A stretch of 64,000 nt of DNA from Arsukibacterium sp. (GTDB lineage Bacteria > Pseudomonadota > Gammaproteobacteria > Enterobacterales > Alteromonadaceae): contig NZ_JAGYIM010000022.1 in NCBI RefSeq assembly GCF_018402695.1, forward strand, positions 39,048 through 103,047, written 5' to 3'. Below, in pieces: positions 28,162 to 36,051 of the stretch. Under the pieces are notes generated by a model. That model ran no database searches, had not been told where the DNA came from, and was given only the letters and a program-made list of their open reading frames with translations. Each line of letters begins with the position of its first letter. Within the stretch, counting starts at the first letter, position 1. The position numbers and the translations under genes were made by a program.

Positions 28162-28596
28162 ATGTCAAAAGTTAGCAACCTGAAAAAAGCTGATTTTCTT
28201 ATCTTGGCAGTACTCGCTTTACTTTTCATTGGATGGTTTATAAACAGCAGAAGTGATTCAAATATCGGTTACATCGATCTGGCAGGTAGTGTTCTTTCCT
28301 GCGAAAAAGATAAAAAGTGGTCACATTATTTAGGTTACTTTAGTTTAAATAGCGAACAATACTATACCTTGCAAAAATACAGTTCTTGTGACGCATTTAA
28401 AGCGGAAATGGCGGGTAAGTCATTAATGGCAAAGTACTTAAAATCTAATGGTTTAATAGTCGAGTTAAAAAGCGACGATCAGATTTTGTATAATTCGGGC
28501 GTTGCCGGATTTGCTTTGGGTTTGGTATTTGCCTGGTTTTTAGCATTTGCGGTAATAAGGTTGCCAGTACGCTGGCTCTTAAAAAAACATGCATAA
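28162..28596 (+). CDS. Integron cassette 2: membrane protein
   Basis: 144 residues: an N-terminal helix (FLILAVLALLFIGWFI), a ~80-residue polar, presumably extracytoplasmic segment containing two cysteines, and a C-terminal helix (VAGFALGLVFAWFLAFAVI) followed by a basic tail. No family recognised. ATG 28162; the stop overlaps the attC R'' box. Confidence 0.7.
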   Translation: MSKVSNLKKADFLILAVLALLFIGWFINSRSDSNIGYIDLAGSVLSCEKDKKWSHYLGYFSLNSEQYYTLQKYSSCDAFKAEMAGKSLMAKYLKSNGLIVELKSDDQILYNSGVAGFALGLVFAWFLAFAVIRLPVRWLLKKHA

Positions 28597-28665
28597 CAAG
28601 GCAAGTCAGCATCGCACCTTCGGTGCTGGACTCGCTAACGCTCGCCGCTGCTTGGGGCGTTATAT
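28592..28665 (+). repeat. attC 2 (74 bp)
   Basis: R'' CATAACA, R' GTTATAT; inner repeat GCACCTTCGGTGC. Nearly the same as attC 12. Confidence 0.85.
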
Positions 28666-28668
28666 GCT

Positions 28669-28971
28669 ATGAGTGATTCGAATATCTACTATCAACTCGA
28701 GAAATTGAGAGCACGCTTTGATGGCATAGCTGTGGAATCCATAGAGCAAGAACTTGAGTGCGCACAATTTGAGTCACTACAAATTGACGGAATAGTATTT
28801 CAGTCGTCTGCGTGGCTGGATCAAGTTGGAGATGAAAAGTTACTTATTTTCCAACTCCAACAGTCAGGTTTATTCATAAGCAAAAGCTATTGTATTGGAA
28901 TCAAATATTCTGACAACCTGGGTGCAGTTCATTTAACAAATAAACAGCTTTGGGAAATGGGTATTCCATAG
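28669..28971 (+). CDS. Integron cassette 3: hypothetical soluble protein
   Basis: 100 residues, acidic, no signal peptide or membrane helix; begins MSDSNIYYQLEKLRARFDG. Not recognised. ATG is only 4 bp after the attC 2 core, so the leader is very short. Confidence 0.65.
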   Translation: MSDSNIYYQLEKLRARFDGIAVESIEQELECAQFESLQIDGIVFQSSAWLDQVGDEKLLIFQLQQSGLFISKSYCIGIKYSDNLGAVHLTNKQLWEMGIP

Positions 28972-28980
28972 ATGGAAGCA

Positions 28981-29078
28981 TATAACAAGTTACTGAATTT
29001 CGTTCCGGCCACAAACAGCGTGGCCTCCACTGGACTGCCTACGCTGCGCTGCGGCAGCCAATTAGCAAAGCGTTTTAA
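28981..29078 (+). repeat. attC 3 (98 bp)
   Basis: R'' TATAACA to R' GTTTTAA (unusual T after GTT). Belongs to the 98-bp family with TTTCGTTCCGGCCACAAAC and CTGCGCTGCGGCAGCC, shared with attC 4, 5, 15 and 16. Confidence 0.8.
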
Positions 29079-29093
29079 GCCATGGGGAACACA

Positions 29094-29360
29094 GTGAAAT
29101 CATCGCTATTTCAAATAGGCACTTTGTTGCTCATTTTTGGTGCGCTTTTTTTAACGATTCCAGCAGTACCTTCTGTAGATGCTGGGCATAATTATGATTC
29201 GTTCCCGAATCCAACTTTGTTTATTGGTCTGCTGTGTGTTGCTATTGCAGCAGGAATAAGCATCAGAAAACTTGGCTTTCCGAAATTATTTTGGGTTTTC
29301 TTTGCGTCGTTATATGTCGTTTTTTCATTGGGTATCCACGCAAGAGTTTGGTGGTTTTAA
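29094..29360 (+). CDS. Integron cassette 4: small membrane protein
   Basis: About 88 residues with three hydrophobic segments (FQIGTLLLIFGALFLTIPAV, LFIGLLCVAIAAGISI, LFWVFFASLYVVFSLGI). Not recognised. GTG 29094 is chosen because GGGGA lies just upstream; ATG 29082 is also in frame. Confidence 0.65.
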   Translation: MKSSLFQIGTLLLIFGALFLTIPAVPSVDAGHNYDSFPNPTLFIGLLCVAIAAGISIRKLGFPKLFWVFFASLYVVFSLGIHARVWWF

Positions 29361-29365
29361 TGGCT

Positions 29366-29463
29366 TATAACAAGTTGCTTAATTTCGTTCCGGCCACAAA
29401 CAACGCTGCCTCCACTGGACTGCCTACGCTACGCTGCGGCAGCCAATTAGCAAAGCGTTAGGG
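29366..29463 (+). repeat. attC 4 (98 bp)
   Basis: R'' TATAACA, R' GTTAGGG; 98-bp family, almost identical to attC 3. Confidence 0.85.
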
Positions 29464-29469
29464 CACTCT

Positions 29470-29961
29470 ATGAGAACATTGCTCCTGTTAGCTCTTGCAA
29501 TAATCAGTGCTGATTTGCTTGCTTCTGTCACAGAATGCGAAATTGCTGACTTTGATGGAGCTCAGGCAAGCTATGTTTCTCAGCTTTATAATAAGGCTGA
29601 CGTCGTTATAGAGCTTGGAAATATGATCGAAGTTTTGGATGACTTGAGCAAGTACGAGGTTACAGGGGTTTGGAAAGGTGAGGTCGGAGAGCACATTTAT
29701 TTAAAGTTTAGTTATGAGCTGAATACAGTCTTCTTTGGCAAACGAATCGAACCAAATGTTTTAGAAGATGCGGCTTATCCGATCCATCGATGCCTTTATA
29801 TTAAAGACGTTCTCTCGTCTGAATATGGAAAGCCAAAAATGCCTTCATCAACTTTCTTTAACCTGAATCACGCGTCATCGTTATTAATTTGGTCTGCATT
29901 GTTTTCACTATTGGCATTGTGCGGACTAAATGTTTACTTATATAAGTGGATCAATGCCTAA
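29470..29961 (+). CDS. Integron cassette 5: exported protein with C-terminal anchor
   Basis: 163 residues: signal peptide (LLLLALAIISADLLA), a ~110-residue extracytoplasmic domain, and a C-terminal membrane helix (LLIWSALFSLLALCGLNVYL). The stretch ADVVIELG...YEVTGVWKGEVGEHIYLK resembles bacterial NTR/TIMP-like domains, where a VWKG-type motif follows a strand; this is a weak visual resemblance only. The stop lies in the attC 5 R'' box. Confidence 0.65.
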   Translation: MRTLLLLALAIISADLLASVTECEIADFDGAQASYVSQLYNKADVVIELGNMIEVLDDLSKYEVTGVWKGEVGEHIYLKFSYELNTVFFGKRIEPNVLEDAAYPIHRCLYIKDVLSSEYGKPKMPSSTFFNLNHASSLLIWSALFSLLALCGLNVYLYKWINA

Positions 29962-30054
29962 CAAGTTACTTAATTTCGTTCCGGCCACAAAAAGAGTGGC
30001 CTCCACGGGACTGCCTACGCTGCGCTGCGGCAGCCCATTAGTAATGCGTTATAT
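29957..30054 (+). repeat. attC 5 (98 bp)
   Basis: R'' CCTAACA, R' GTTATAT; 98-bp family. Confidence 0.85.
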
Positions 30055-30076
30055 TTTTTTGGAGATTTCTACCTCA

Positions 30077-30382
30077 ATGAAATTTAAATGGATCTTTGCT
30101 TCTTTAATAATTATTTCTGGTTGCAGTACTACTTCGAATTTGAATGAAGATTTTTGTGTAAAAAATGAATGTTCAAAACAAACTCAAGTTGCTTTTGAAA
30201 AGTTTAAAAAGCATAAAAACTATAAAGCGTTTGCATTCGGCAAAAGCGAAAATGGAGAAGTTTTTGGATTTTCGTATGACTATAAGTCACAAAAAGCTGC
30301 CAACATGCGAGCGTTACTTGAATGTCAAAACAGAGTTGATGCTTTAAAAGCGGATGTAAAGTGTGTTGTAATCAAAAAGTAA
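30077..30382 (+). CDS. Integron cassette 6: small lipoprotein
   Basis: 101 residues from ATG 30077. Lipobox LIIISGC with Cys near residue 16, then a domain with several cysteines (FCVKNEC, LLEC, VKC). The motif AFAFGKSENGEVFGFSYD, then AANMRALLEC, resembles DUF4189-type repeats (Gly-rich strand, then AxxxALxxC), but I cannot confirm it. Probably anchored in the envelope. Confidence 0.65.
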   Translation: MKFKWIFASLIIISGCSTTSNLNEDFCVKNECSKQTQVAFEKFKKHKNYKAFAFGKSENGEVFGFSYDYKSQKAANMRALLECQNRVDALKADVKCVVIKK

Positions 30383-30385
30383 AAA

Positions 30386-30482
30386 TATAACAAGCGCATC
30401 AACTTGACAAATACTTGTTGGCTTCTGCGCTGCGCTTCGGTTTATAGCCAACCAATATTTGCCCGTTATGCGAGCGTTATGT
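30386..30482 (+). repeat. attC 6 (97 bp)
   Basis: R'' TATAACA, R' GTTATGT; a different inner sequence (ACTTGTTGGC ... GCCAACCAATATTTG), so another attC subfamily. Confidence 0.82.
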
Positions 30483-30520
30483 GCTTAGGTTGTCATGAGC
30501 GTCGAAAATAGAGTTTTTAA

Positions 30521-30865
30521 ATGAACACACGCGACTACTTGCTAGCTTTATTTGACATTCATTCGGGCTCACTTCCGATAAGAATTGCCTCAGATGAATT
30601 TATTTCTCGTGAATTACTCTCGGAGCTAATTCTAAAAGGCTACGTTAGCACGACAATGCAGGCACCTGACAAATCGGTTTTTATGAATCTTTCGCTTACA
30701 GAGAGTGGTAAAAGTATGCTCTCTGAATTAAGGAAAATGAACCCTGAATTATCTAAAACACTACCATTCAGAAAATACAGAGCAATAATAATGAATATAA
30801 TATATTTTGTTATTACATTGTTCGTTATGGAGTTTTTTTTCAGAGTGCTTCGTGGTGGCCAGTAG
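30521..30865 (+). CDS. Integron cassette 7: tail-anchored hypothetical protein
   Basis: 114 residues. The N-terminal ~75 residues are soluble and helical with a short beta-like turn (LILKGYVSTTMQAPDKSVFMN) reminiscent of winged-helix folds; the C-terminus is one membrane helix (AIIMNIIYFVITLFVMEFFF). No family recognised. ATG 30521. Confidence 0.6.
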   Translation: MNTRDYLLALFDIHSGSLPIRIASDEFISRELLSELILKGYVSTTMQAPDKSVFMNLSLTESGKSMLSELRKMNPELSKTLPFRKYRAIIMNIIYFVITLFVMEFFFRVLRGGQ

Positions 30866-30878
30866 TCTCAAACTCGCA

Positions 30879-30960
30879 CATAACAAACCGCAGCACTCGC
30901 TCCCGCTGGTCGCTGGGACGCCCGCTACGCGGTCTGTCGCCCGTGTGCGGGGCGTTATAT
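30879..30960 (+). repeat. attC 7 (82 bp)
   Basis: R'' CATAACA, R' GTTATAT; inner arms around CTGGGACGCCCGCTACGCGG. Confidence 0.82.
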
Positions 30961-30985
30961 TTGCATTCAGCATCGAGGTTAAATT

Positions 30986-31378
30986 TTGAATCAAAAGGAA
31001 TTGAATGATGCATTAATTCAGGCGGCTGACTGTGACGTCGAATCAGCTCGAGAGTTGCTTGCGGCTGGAGCAAATCCAAATGGCATGCCTTTAATTATGG
31101 CAATTCAGTGTGGTGCTGAGGACATTGTTTCTCTTTTCATAAAAGCTGGTGTTGATCTGAATTCTAGTTATTCTGATACAACACCTCTAATCAGAGCAGT
31201 CACTGCAGGTTACCCAAATATAGTAAAATTGCTTATCGTTCACGGAGCTAAACCTGACTTTACAGATACCACTGGAAAAACAGCGAAAAAAAGGCTATCT
31301 GAATGTTCTATGCCCCGTTTAAATGAACACAATAGAAATTTAATTACCGAGTACCTAAGTGGTGCAGAACAAATATAA
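30986..31378 (+). CDS. Integron cassette 8: ankyrin-repeat protein
   Basis: 130 residues with about three ankyrin repeats: DALIQAADCDVESARELLAA/GANPNG, PLIMAIQCGAEDIVSLFIKA/GVDLNSS, TPLIRAVTAGYPNIVKLLIV/HGAKPD. Probably a soluble protein-binding module; partner unknown. Start is TTG 30986 (no ATG nearby in frame). The stop lies in the attC 8 R'' box. Confidence 0.8.
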   Translation: MNQKELNDALIQAADCDVESARELLAAGANPNGMPLIMAIQCGAEDIVSLFIKAGVDLNSSYSDTTPLIRAVTAGYPNIVKLLIVHGAKPDFTDTTGKTAKKRLSECSMPRLNEHNRNLITEYLSGAEQI

Positions 31379-31453
31379 CAATCGCCATCAAAAACGCGCC
31401 CTTTGGGCGCTCGACTCGCAACAAGTTGCTCGCGTTTGTGGCGGGCGTTATGT
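31374..31453 (+). repeat. attC 8 (80 bp)
   Basis: R'' TATAACA, R' GTTATGT; inner GCGCCCTTTGGGCGC. Nearly identical to attC 11. Confidence 0.85.
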
Positions 31454-31466
31454 GTAAGGATGCTTC

Positions 31467-31772
31467 GTGAAGACTGTAGTTTTATACGGATTTGAAGGTG
31501 AGTTTGTTGGTGGTAATGAATACGATTACAACCATCCTGAATTACATCATGTCCATAAATGCCTATTATTTTTGGCTCAGGACAGTGAACATCCGGATTT
31601 TGAATTCGCGACTACAGAATGCTCAAAGTTTGGCTTTGCCAACTTGAAAAATCTCACTGGTAAGCCGTTAAAGGTTGATGTGCTGAATACCGACAAATTT
31701 AGCGGTTTTGCCGGGTTTTACGAAGAAGCTTTAAACGAGGGTAGCTCAATTGTTTACTACCCAAACACATAA
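31467..31772 (+). CDS. Integron cassette 9: hypothetical soluble protein
   Basis: 101 residues, acidic, no export signal; begins MKTVVLYGFEGEFVGGNEYD. Start GTG 31467, with AAGGA upstream. Not recognised. Confidence 0.65.
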   Translation: MKTVVLYGFEGEFVGGNEYDYNHPELHHVHKCLLFLAQDSEHPDFEFATTECSKFGFANLKNLTGKPLKVDVLNTDKFSGFAGFYEEALNEGSSIVYYPNT

Positions 31773-31819
31773 CAAACCGCGTCATTCGGGGCCTGCGGCC
31801 CCTGCTGGCGGCGTTAGGT
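31768..31819 (+). repeat. attC 9 (52 bp)
   Basis: R'' CATAACA, R' GTTAGGT; the shortest attC here, with inner GGGGCCTGCGGCCCC. Confidence 0.82.
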
Positions 31820-31826
31820 AAAAATC

Positions 31827-32213
31827 GTGAAATCACAACTCGATATTCATCCATATACAGAATGGTTTGTAGAAAACCTGCAGTACAAAGACAATTTGTT
31901 GGTGATTACAGTCGAAGAAAGTCCCAAGATGGCTGGGAATATAAATTCGCCAAAAAGGTATCTTATTATTTTTAACGACGCCTTAACCTTTCAGAAATAT
32001 GAAGAAGCAGATCATTTTGAAAACTATTCAGAAAATAGAACCGTTGGCGTAATTGGAAAATACTCTCATTCTATACTTATTGAATTTTACAAGACGAAAA
32101 CGATGTTGTTCGAGCTTATCCCAGGAAAAATAGAGCATTATTCGCTGATAACTTCAAACGAATGTTTTCACGTGTTAACGAGATTAGAACCACAAATTGT
32201 CAATGTTACCTAA
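31827..32213 (+). CDS. Integron cassette 10: hypothetical soluble protein
   Basis: 128 residues, GTG start at 31827, 7 bp after the attC 9 core. Mixed alpha/beta composition, no membrane helix. Not recognised. Confidence 0.62.
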   Translation: MKSQLDIHPYTEWFVENLQYKDNLLVITVEESPKMAGNINSPKRYLIIFNDALTFQKYEEADHFENYSENRTVGVIGKYSHSILIEFYKTKTMLFELIPGKIEHYSLITSNECFHVLTRLEPQIVNVT

Positions 32214-32327
32214 CAAAAAGTTCAACGCGGACACAGTAACCTTCGCTTCGTTCATGCGCATGCACTTCGTGCATTTTTGCGCAACACTACGCTCCCGGTT
32301 ACTGTGCCGGTTAACTTGGCGTTATGC
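32209..32327 (+). repeat. attC 10 (119 bp)
   Basis: R'' CCTAACA, R' GTTATGC; long stem with outer arms CACAGTAACC / GGTTACTGTG. Confidence 0.83.
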
Positions 32328-32340
32328 GAAAAGGTAATTC

Positions 32341-32667
32341 ATGATTAGCGAACCTGAAAAACCAAAAAATTATAACAGGGACTACGCCGTAATATGCGTA
32401 TTGGCAATACTTATTGCCGCCGTTCTAATTTACTTTCAAGTCCAATACGTAACCGTCCTCATTCCTGTTGCCCTTGTAACCATTGCTCCGTTGTTTTGGT
32501 TCCGTGATTACCATAAGGCACAGAAAGCATACTTAGACAAAAAAAACAAAGCTAAAAATACGGAACAGTGCGAATACCAAAGCGATGTAAATCAAAATAT
32601 TGCAAATTATGTTGCGACACAGCGTCTAAAAAGGGCGAATAAAAAATGGTGGCAGTTTTGGGTTTAG
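32341..32667 (+). CDS. Integron cassette 11: two-helix membrane protein
   Basis: 108 residues: a short proline/acid-rich N-terminus, a hydrophobic hairpin (VICVLAILIAAVLIYF, TVLIPVALVTIAPLFWF), then a basic tail with QSDVNQNIANYVATQ. It shares length, topology and the DVNxNIxNY motif with cassette 15, so the two are probably homologues. Function unknown. Confidence 0.68.
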   Translation: MISEPEKPKNYNRDYAVICVLAILIAAVLIYFQVQYVTVLIPVALVTIAPLFWFRDYHKAQKAYLDKKNKAKNTEQCEYQSDVNQNIANYVATQRLKRANKKWWQFWV

Positions 32668-32672
32668 ATGCG

Positions 32673-32752
32673 CATAACAATCGCCATCAAAAACGCGCCC
32701 TCTCGGCGCTCGACTCGCAACAAGTTGCTCGCGTTTGTGGCGGGCGTTAGCT
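32673..32752 (+). repeat. attC 11 (80 bp)
   Basis: R'' CATAACA, R' GTTAGCT; same subfamily as attC 8, with inner GCGCCCTCTCGGCGC. Confidence 0.85.
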
Positions 32753-32757
32753 GAACT

Positions 32758-33147
32758 ATGAAAGATTCAACCAAGTTAGCCATTTCTAAATTCCTCTTGG
32801 CAGATTTATTTGTCGGTTTGCCTTTATATATTGCTCTTTTTGCTTGGTTGCAAAAAAATGCGCTGTCTTTTAGCAACTTTAATGATCTCAAGTTAGCTCT
32901 TGAATTAGGTGTATTGTTAACGACCTTAAGTGCAATTATTGGTGTATTTTTTTTGGTTCCGTTTTGGGTGCTGGCTAAAAGGTTTAAGTTTGCTTCTTAT
33001 CCGAGCATTGTGTTTTTCAGTGTGCTGCCATCGTTTTTACTGTATCTGAACGAAAGTAAACAATTTTACTTGTACTCTTTGGCAATTAGTGCGGCAATCG
33101 GGTTAAGTTTCTTTAAGATGAGCAAATCAATTAATGTCAGCAGCTAA
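32758..33147 (+). CDS. Integron cassette 12: membrane protein
   Basis: 129 residues with four predicted hydrophobic helices (about 15-33, 45-75, 83-100, 105-120) and no recognised family. ATG 32758; the stop overlaps the attC 12 R'' box. Confidence 0.65.
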   Translation: MKDSTKLAISKFLLADLFVGLPLYIALFAWLQKNALSFSNFNDLKLALELGVLLTTLSAIIGVFFLVPFWVLAKRFKFASYPSIVFFSVLPSFLLYLNESKQFYLYSLAISAAIGLSFFKMSKSINVSS

Positions 33148-33216
33148 CAAGGCAAGTCAGCATCGCACCTTCGGTGCTGGACTCGCTAAAGCTCAACGCT
33201 GCTTGCGGCGTTAAGT
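33143..33216 (+). repeat. attC 12 (74 bp)
   Basis: R'' GCTAACA, R' GTTAAGT; same subfamily as attC 2. Confidence 0.85.
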
Positions 33217-33224
33217 TTGTAAGG

Positions 33225-33578
33225 ATGCATCAAATCAAGATTCTTATCGCAAAGGCATCAATTGTTCTTTTGGTATTATTATCTCTTTGGAGCGCCACAC
33301 TCGTTTACGCAAAGCTCAGGGATAGCGCTTCCATAGCTGTAGCTCAGCAATATATTGATGCACTAGAAAATTACATAAGTGTCAAAGGTAGCTATCCAAA
33401 ATCACTGGATAAATTACAGCTCTCGGTAAACAACAAAGTGCTTGGTTTTTTACCCTCTAATAAGATTATTTACAAAAAAAATGAAAATGCATACATCATT
33501 TACTACAAGCAATTTCCATTAGGGCCTGGCCATGTGTATTCCAGCCAAAGCAAAAAGTGGTACTTTGATGAAATATAA
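33225..33578 (+). CDS. Integron cassette 13: membrane-anchored, pseudopilin-like hypothetical
   Basis: 117 residues from ATG 33225 (AAGG just upstream; an upstream GTG-type start at 33174 lies within attC 12 and is unlikely). An N-terminal helix (ASIVLLVLLSLWSATLVYA) then AVAQQYIDALENYISVKGSYPKSLDKL, a pattern seen in type II secretion or pilin-like proteins (helix followed by YP-x-L). No prepilin cleavage site seen. Function unknown. Confidence 0.62.
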   Translation: MHQIKILIAKASIVLLVLLSLWSATLVYAKLRDSASIAVAQQYIDALENYISVKGSYPKSLDKLQLSVNNKVLGFLPSNKIIYKKNENAYIIYYKQFPLGPGHVYSSQSKKWYFDEI

Positions 33579-33581
33579 AAA

Positions 33582-33665
33582 CTTAACAAGTTTAGCCAGC
33601 ATCGCCCACGGAAAAGCATCCGTGGGCTGGACTCGCTACGCTCGCCGCTGCTAAATGCGTTATGT
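33582..33665 (+). repeat. attC 13 (84 bp)
   Basis: R'' CTTAACA, R' GTTATGT; inner CCCACGGAAAAGCATCCGTGGG hairpin; related to attC 2 and 12. Confidence 0.83.
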
Positions 33666-33681
33666 TTTTCGAGAATAACCG

Positions 33682-34054
33682 ATGAATTTAGGCGAATGGG
33701 ATTCAGCCGTTTTTAAAAGCGTGAGCATACCAGCTATTTTGGTGCTGCTTTACGCTGTTTACGAAACGGGGCTTCCGCTTGATTTAGATTCTATTGCCGG
33801 GCTCGGCACCTTCGCCATGTTGTTTATTGGGGTGTATCTGGCAATTTCTTTGGTTGGCTGGCTAATAATTGGTTTTCCTGTTCACTGGTTAATTTGTGTT
33901 GGCCAGCAGTGGCGGCTGGTTTATGTATGTTGCTGCCGCTATCCTATTTTCTGGTCTACTATTCTTGGTTTTTGGGGTAGTTGAGGTCGCGGCAATATAT
34001 CGTTTTTTCGCTTTAGTTCAGGCGGTGTTGTTTAAATATTATGCTTATAAATAA
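33682..34054 (+). pseudogene. Integron cassette 14: membrane protein with frameshift
   Basis: The frame from ATG 33682 runs through two hydrophobic helices and stops at 33984, but its last ~25 residues are odd (Cys-rich). Shifting by one base near 33910 gives a better continuation (GGWFMYVAAAILFSGLLFLV, then FGVVEVAAIYRF) to TAA at 34054, 7 bp before attC 14. So the cassette gene probably encoded a ~123-residue, three- or four-helix membrane protein and now carries a +1 shift. It could be a sequencing error. Confidence 0.6.
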
Positions 34055-34061
34055 CCACAAA

Positions 34062-34132
34062 CATAATAAACCGCGTCATTCGGGGCCTTCGGCGACGCTT
34101 ACAAGTTCGCGCGAATGCGCGGGGCGTTATAC
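34062..34132 (+). repeat. attC 14 (71 bp), degenerate R''
   Basis: R'' is CATAATA, with the invariant AAC changed to AAT; R' GTTATAC is normal. Confidence 0.75.
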
Positions 34133-34141
34133 GGACTTAAT

Positions 34142-34468
34142 ATGATCGAGCCGACAAAGCCACCATCGTTTATTTATAAACAAGCGATCTTAATAGCCAT
34201 ATGCATGCTGTATATGCTAGGGGTATTCGCCCTGGCTTTGAAGTACCCTAGTTACAACTCTATGTTCATATTGTCTTTTTCATTTGTAGCGGCACTACAA
34301 CACTGGATATTGCCTAACGTTCTGTACAACAAAGAAGAAAAATTATATTTGAAGGCAAAAAAGATATGTGACGCAAAACAGAGTGAACAAAAAGTTGTTC
34401 TAGCCCACAAATTGCAGAATGGCGATGTAAACAAAAATATCGAAAACTACTTAAAAAGAAGAAAATAA
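34142..34468 (+). CDS. Integron cassette 15: two-helix membrane protein, homologue of cassette 11
   Basis: 108 residues from ATG 34142 (10 bp after the attC 14 core). MIEPTKPPSF start, hydrophobic hairpin (AILIAICMLYMLGVFALALK, SMFILSFSFVAALQHWIL), then a lysine-rich tail with NGDVNKNIENYLKRRK. Same size, topology and tail motif as cassette 11. Function unknown. Confidence 0.66.
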   Translation: MIEPTKPPSFIYKQAILIAICMLYMLGVFALALKYPSYNSMFILSFSFVAALQHWILPNVLYNKEEKLYLKAKKICDAKQSEQKVVLAHKLQNGDVNKNIENYLKRRK

Positions 34469-34484
34469 TTTGGTTTTTGGCCTG

Positions 34485-34582
34485 TATAATAAGTTGCTAA
34501 ATTTCGCTCCGGCTACAAACCGCGTGGCCTCAACGGGACTGCCTAAACTCCGCTGCGGCGGCCCATGAGTAATGCGTTAGCG
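34485..34582 (+). repeat. attC 15 (98 bp), degenerate R''
   Basis: 98-bp family; R'' TATAATA (AAC to AAT), R' GTTAGCG. Confidence 0.75.
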
Positions 34583-34611
34583 CAAACATTAGTAAAAGGA
34601 AGTGCATAAAA

Positions 34612-35259
34612 ATGAAAAGAATCTGCCTCGTATTATTTTGTTCACTCGCTGCTTTGATAACCAGTGGTTGTGTGACAAGTCCTATTGTCATTGAAAAAAT
34701 GAAGATAGAGGAATCAAAGCATAAGCTCTCGCAAAGAGTATTATTGGTGACTGACGGGGAGTTTTTGTCTTTTAAACACAATGAAAAGCAATTAGGTACA
34801 AGCTTTGAGTACGATCTTGGTTTTTATCTCAAGAATGCGATTCACGATTCATTAAAATCAGTGTTTGAAGCAGTTGCGCAAACAGACACAAGCTCAATGA
34901 ATGACAAATTTGATTTAGTTATCAAACCGACTGTACTCTCTTTTTCTGCGCCTGTGCCTGCATTAGTAGTTATGCGCACTAAAACCGAAGTGACAATTCG
35001 ATATGAGGTTATTCCGCAGGCGCCTCTAAAATCATATTTTATAACGTCTACAGGTACTTATGAGTTGCTGGATGATCAAGATAAAAAAGTATACAACTCT
35101 TTAACTGGTCGGGATATATACACTTACAACGCTTCAACTAATTTTGGTATGGCTATACCCAACTATTCATATGAAGCTGGGAAAGATGCATATATGGCGG
35201 TTTATCATGCACTTAGAGATCTAAACTCTCAATTATTGGCAGAGCTCGCGAGTAGCTAA
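34612..35259 (+). CDS. Integron cassette 16: lipoprotein
   Basis: 215 residues, one of the largest cassettes. Signal peptide with lipobox ALITSGC (Cys near residue 20), then a soluble domain with KFDLVIKPTVLSFSAPVP and TEVTIRYEVI strands, ending in a helical segment (AGKDAYMAVYHALRDLN). The pattern of an unusual-lipoprotein fold is suggestive of outer-membrane lipoproteins, but no family is recognised. ATG 34612. Confidence 0.68.
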   Translation: MKRICLVLFCSLAALITSGCVTSPIVIEKMKIEESKHKLSQRVLLVTDGEFLSFKHNEKQLGTSFEYDLGFYLKNAIHDSLKSVFEAVAQTDTSSMNDKFDLVIKPTVLSFSAPVPALVVMRTKTEVTIRYEVIPQAPLKSYFITSTGTYELLDDQDKKVYNSLTGRDIYTYNASTNFGMAIPNYSYEAGKDAYMAVYHALRDLNSQLLAELASS

Positions 35260-35352
35260 TAAATTGCTTAATTTCGTTCCGGCTACAAACGGCGTGGTCT
35301 CCGCTGGACTGCCTACGCTGCACTGCGGCGGCTCATTAGTAACGCGCTATGA
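35255..35352 (+). repeat. attC 16 (98 bp), both core boxes degenerate
   Basis: 98-bp family; R'' GCTAATA (AAC to AAT) and R' GCTATGA (GTT to GCT). Cleavage at this site should be poor or absent. Confidence 0.7.
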
Positions 35353-35369
35353 TTCTAAGGGAGTTCAGG

Positions 35370-35951
35370 TTGACTGATTTAGATAAATTTAAAAGTTTTG
35401 TTGCTTCAATTTCTGAAAAAGACATCAGTGACGATGAGTTACTTCAAAAGTCTAACGAGTTCTTCGTTGAAAATTGTAGTGAAATAGATGCAGAGTTCGT
35501 AAATACGCTTTTATCAGCCAAAGCGGAAGGTACCAATATCGGACTGGAGTTAATGGAAAGTTATGCCTATAAGGGCTCTCCTGCGGCTCAACTTGCAATT
35601 GGTGTTCTAAAACTCGAAGGTAAAGGAATAGCGAAAAATGTTACTGAAGCTATTTTTTGGTTAAAGAGAGCTTACATAGGGAAAAATCCGAAATCAGGTC
35701 TTATGCTGTCGGCTGTTTACGCAAATGGTTTGGGGGTAACTGAAAATATGGTTAAAGCCAGGGAGTATCTTAAAGGCTCTGCTGATATGGGTGTTCCCAA
35801 AGCACAATATCACTATGCAGGCATGCTGATTGATGGTGATGGCGGTTCTATCGACGAAGAAACAGCAATAGACTATATGTTCATGGCTGCTAACAATGGG
35901 TACGAAGATGCCGTCACATTCTTAAGAGATAATGACTTAATCGAAACATAA
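35370..35951 (+). CDS. Integron cassette 17: Sel1-repeat protein
   Basis: About 193 residues. The C-terminal half has Sel1-like repeats: GSPAAQLAIGVLKLEGKGIA, KSGLMLSAVYANGLGVTENM and VPKAQYHYAGMLIDGDGG. The N-terminal ~65 residues are acidic and unrecognised. TTG 35370 is preferred because AAGGGAG lies 7 nt upstream; ATG 35349 overlaps the attC 16 core. Sel1 proteins act as protein-protein scaffolds; partner unknown. Confidence 0.78.
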   Translation: MTDLDKFKSFVASISEKDISDDELLQKSNEFFVENCSEIDAEFVNTLLSAKAEGTNIGLELMESYAYKGSPAAQLAIGVLKLEGKGIAKNVTEAIFWLKRAYIGKNPKSGLMLSAVYANGLGVTENMVKAREYLKGSADMGVPKAQYHYAGMLIDGDGGSIDEETAIDYMFMAANNGYEDAVTFLRDNDLIET

Positions 35952-36036
35952 CGAACAAATATTGTCGCCAGCAAAAATCGCTGGCTGCGACGTCAACCGA
36001 CTGTTTAGCTTTTCGCGCTAAATTTGGGTGTTAGTT
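35947..36036 (+). repeat. attC 17 (90 bp), divergent
   Basis: R'' CATAACG, R' GTTAGTT; inner CGCCAGCAAAAATCGCTGGCTGCG pairs imperfectly. Less similar to the other sites. Confidence 0.6.
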
Positions 36037-36051
36037 TTATAGGGAGAATTG

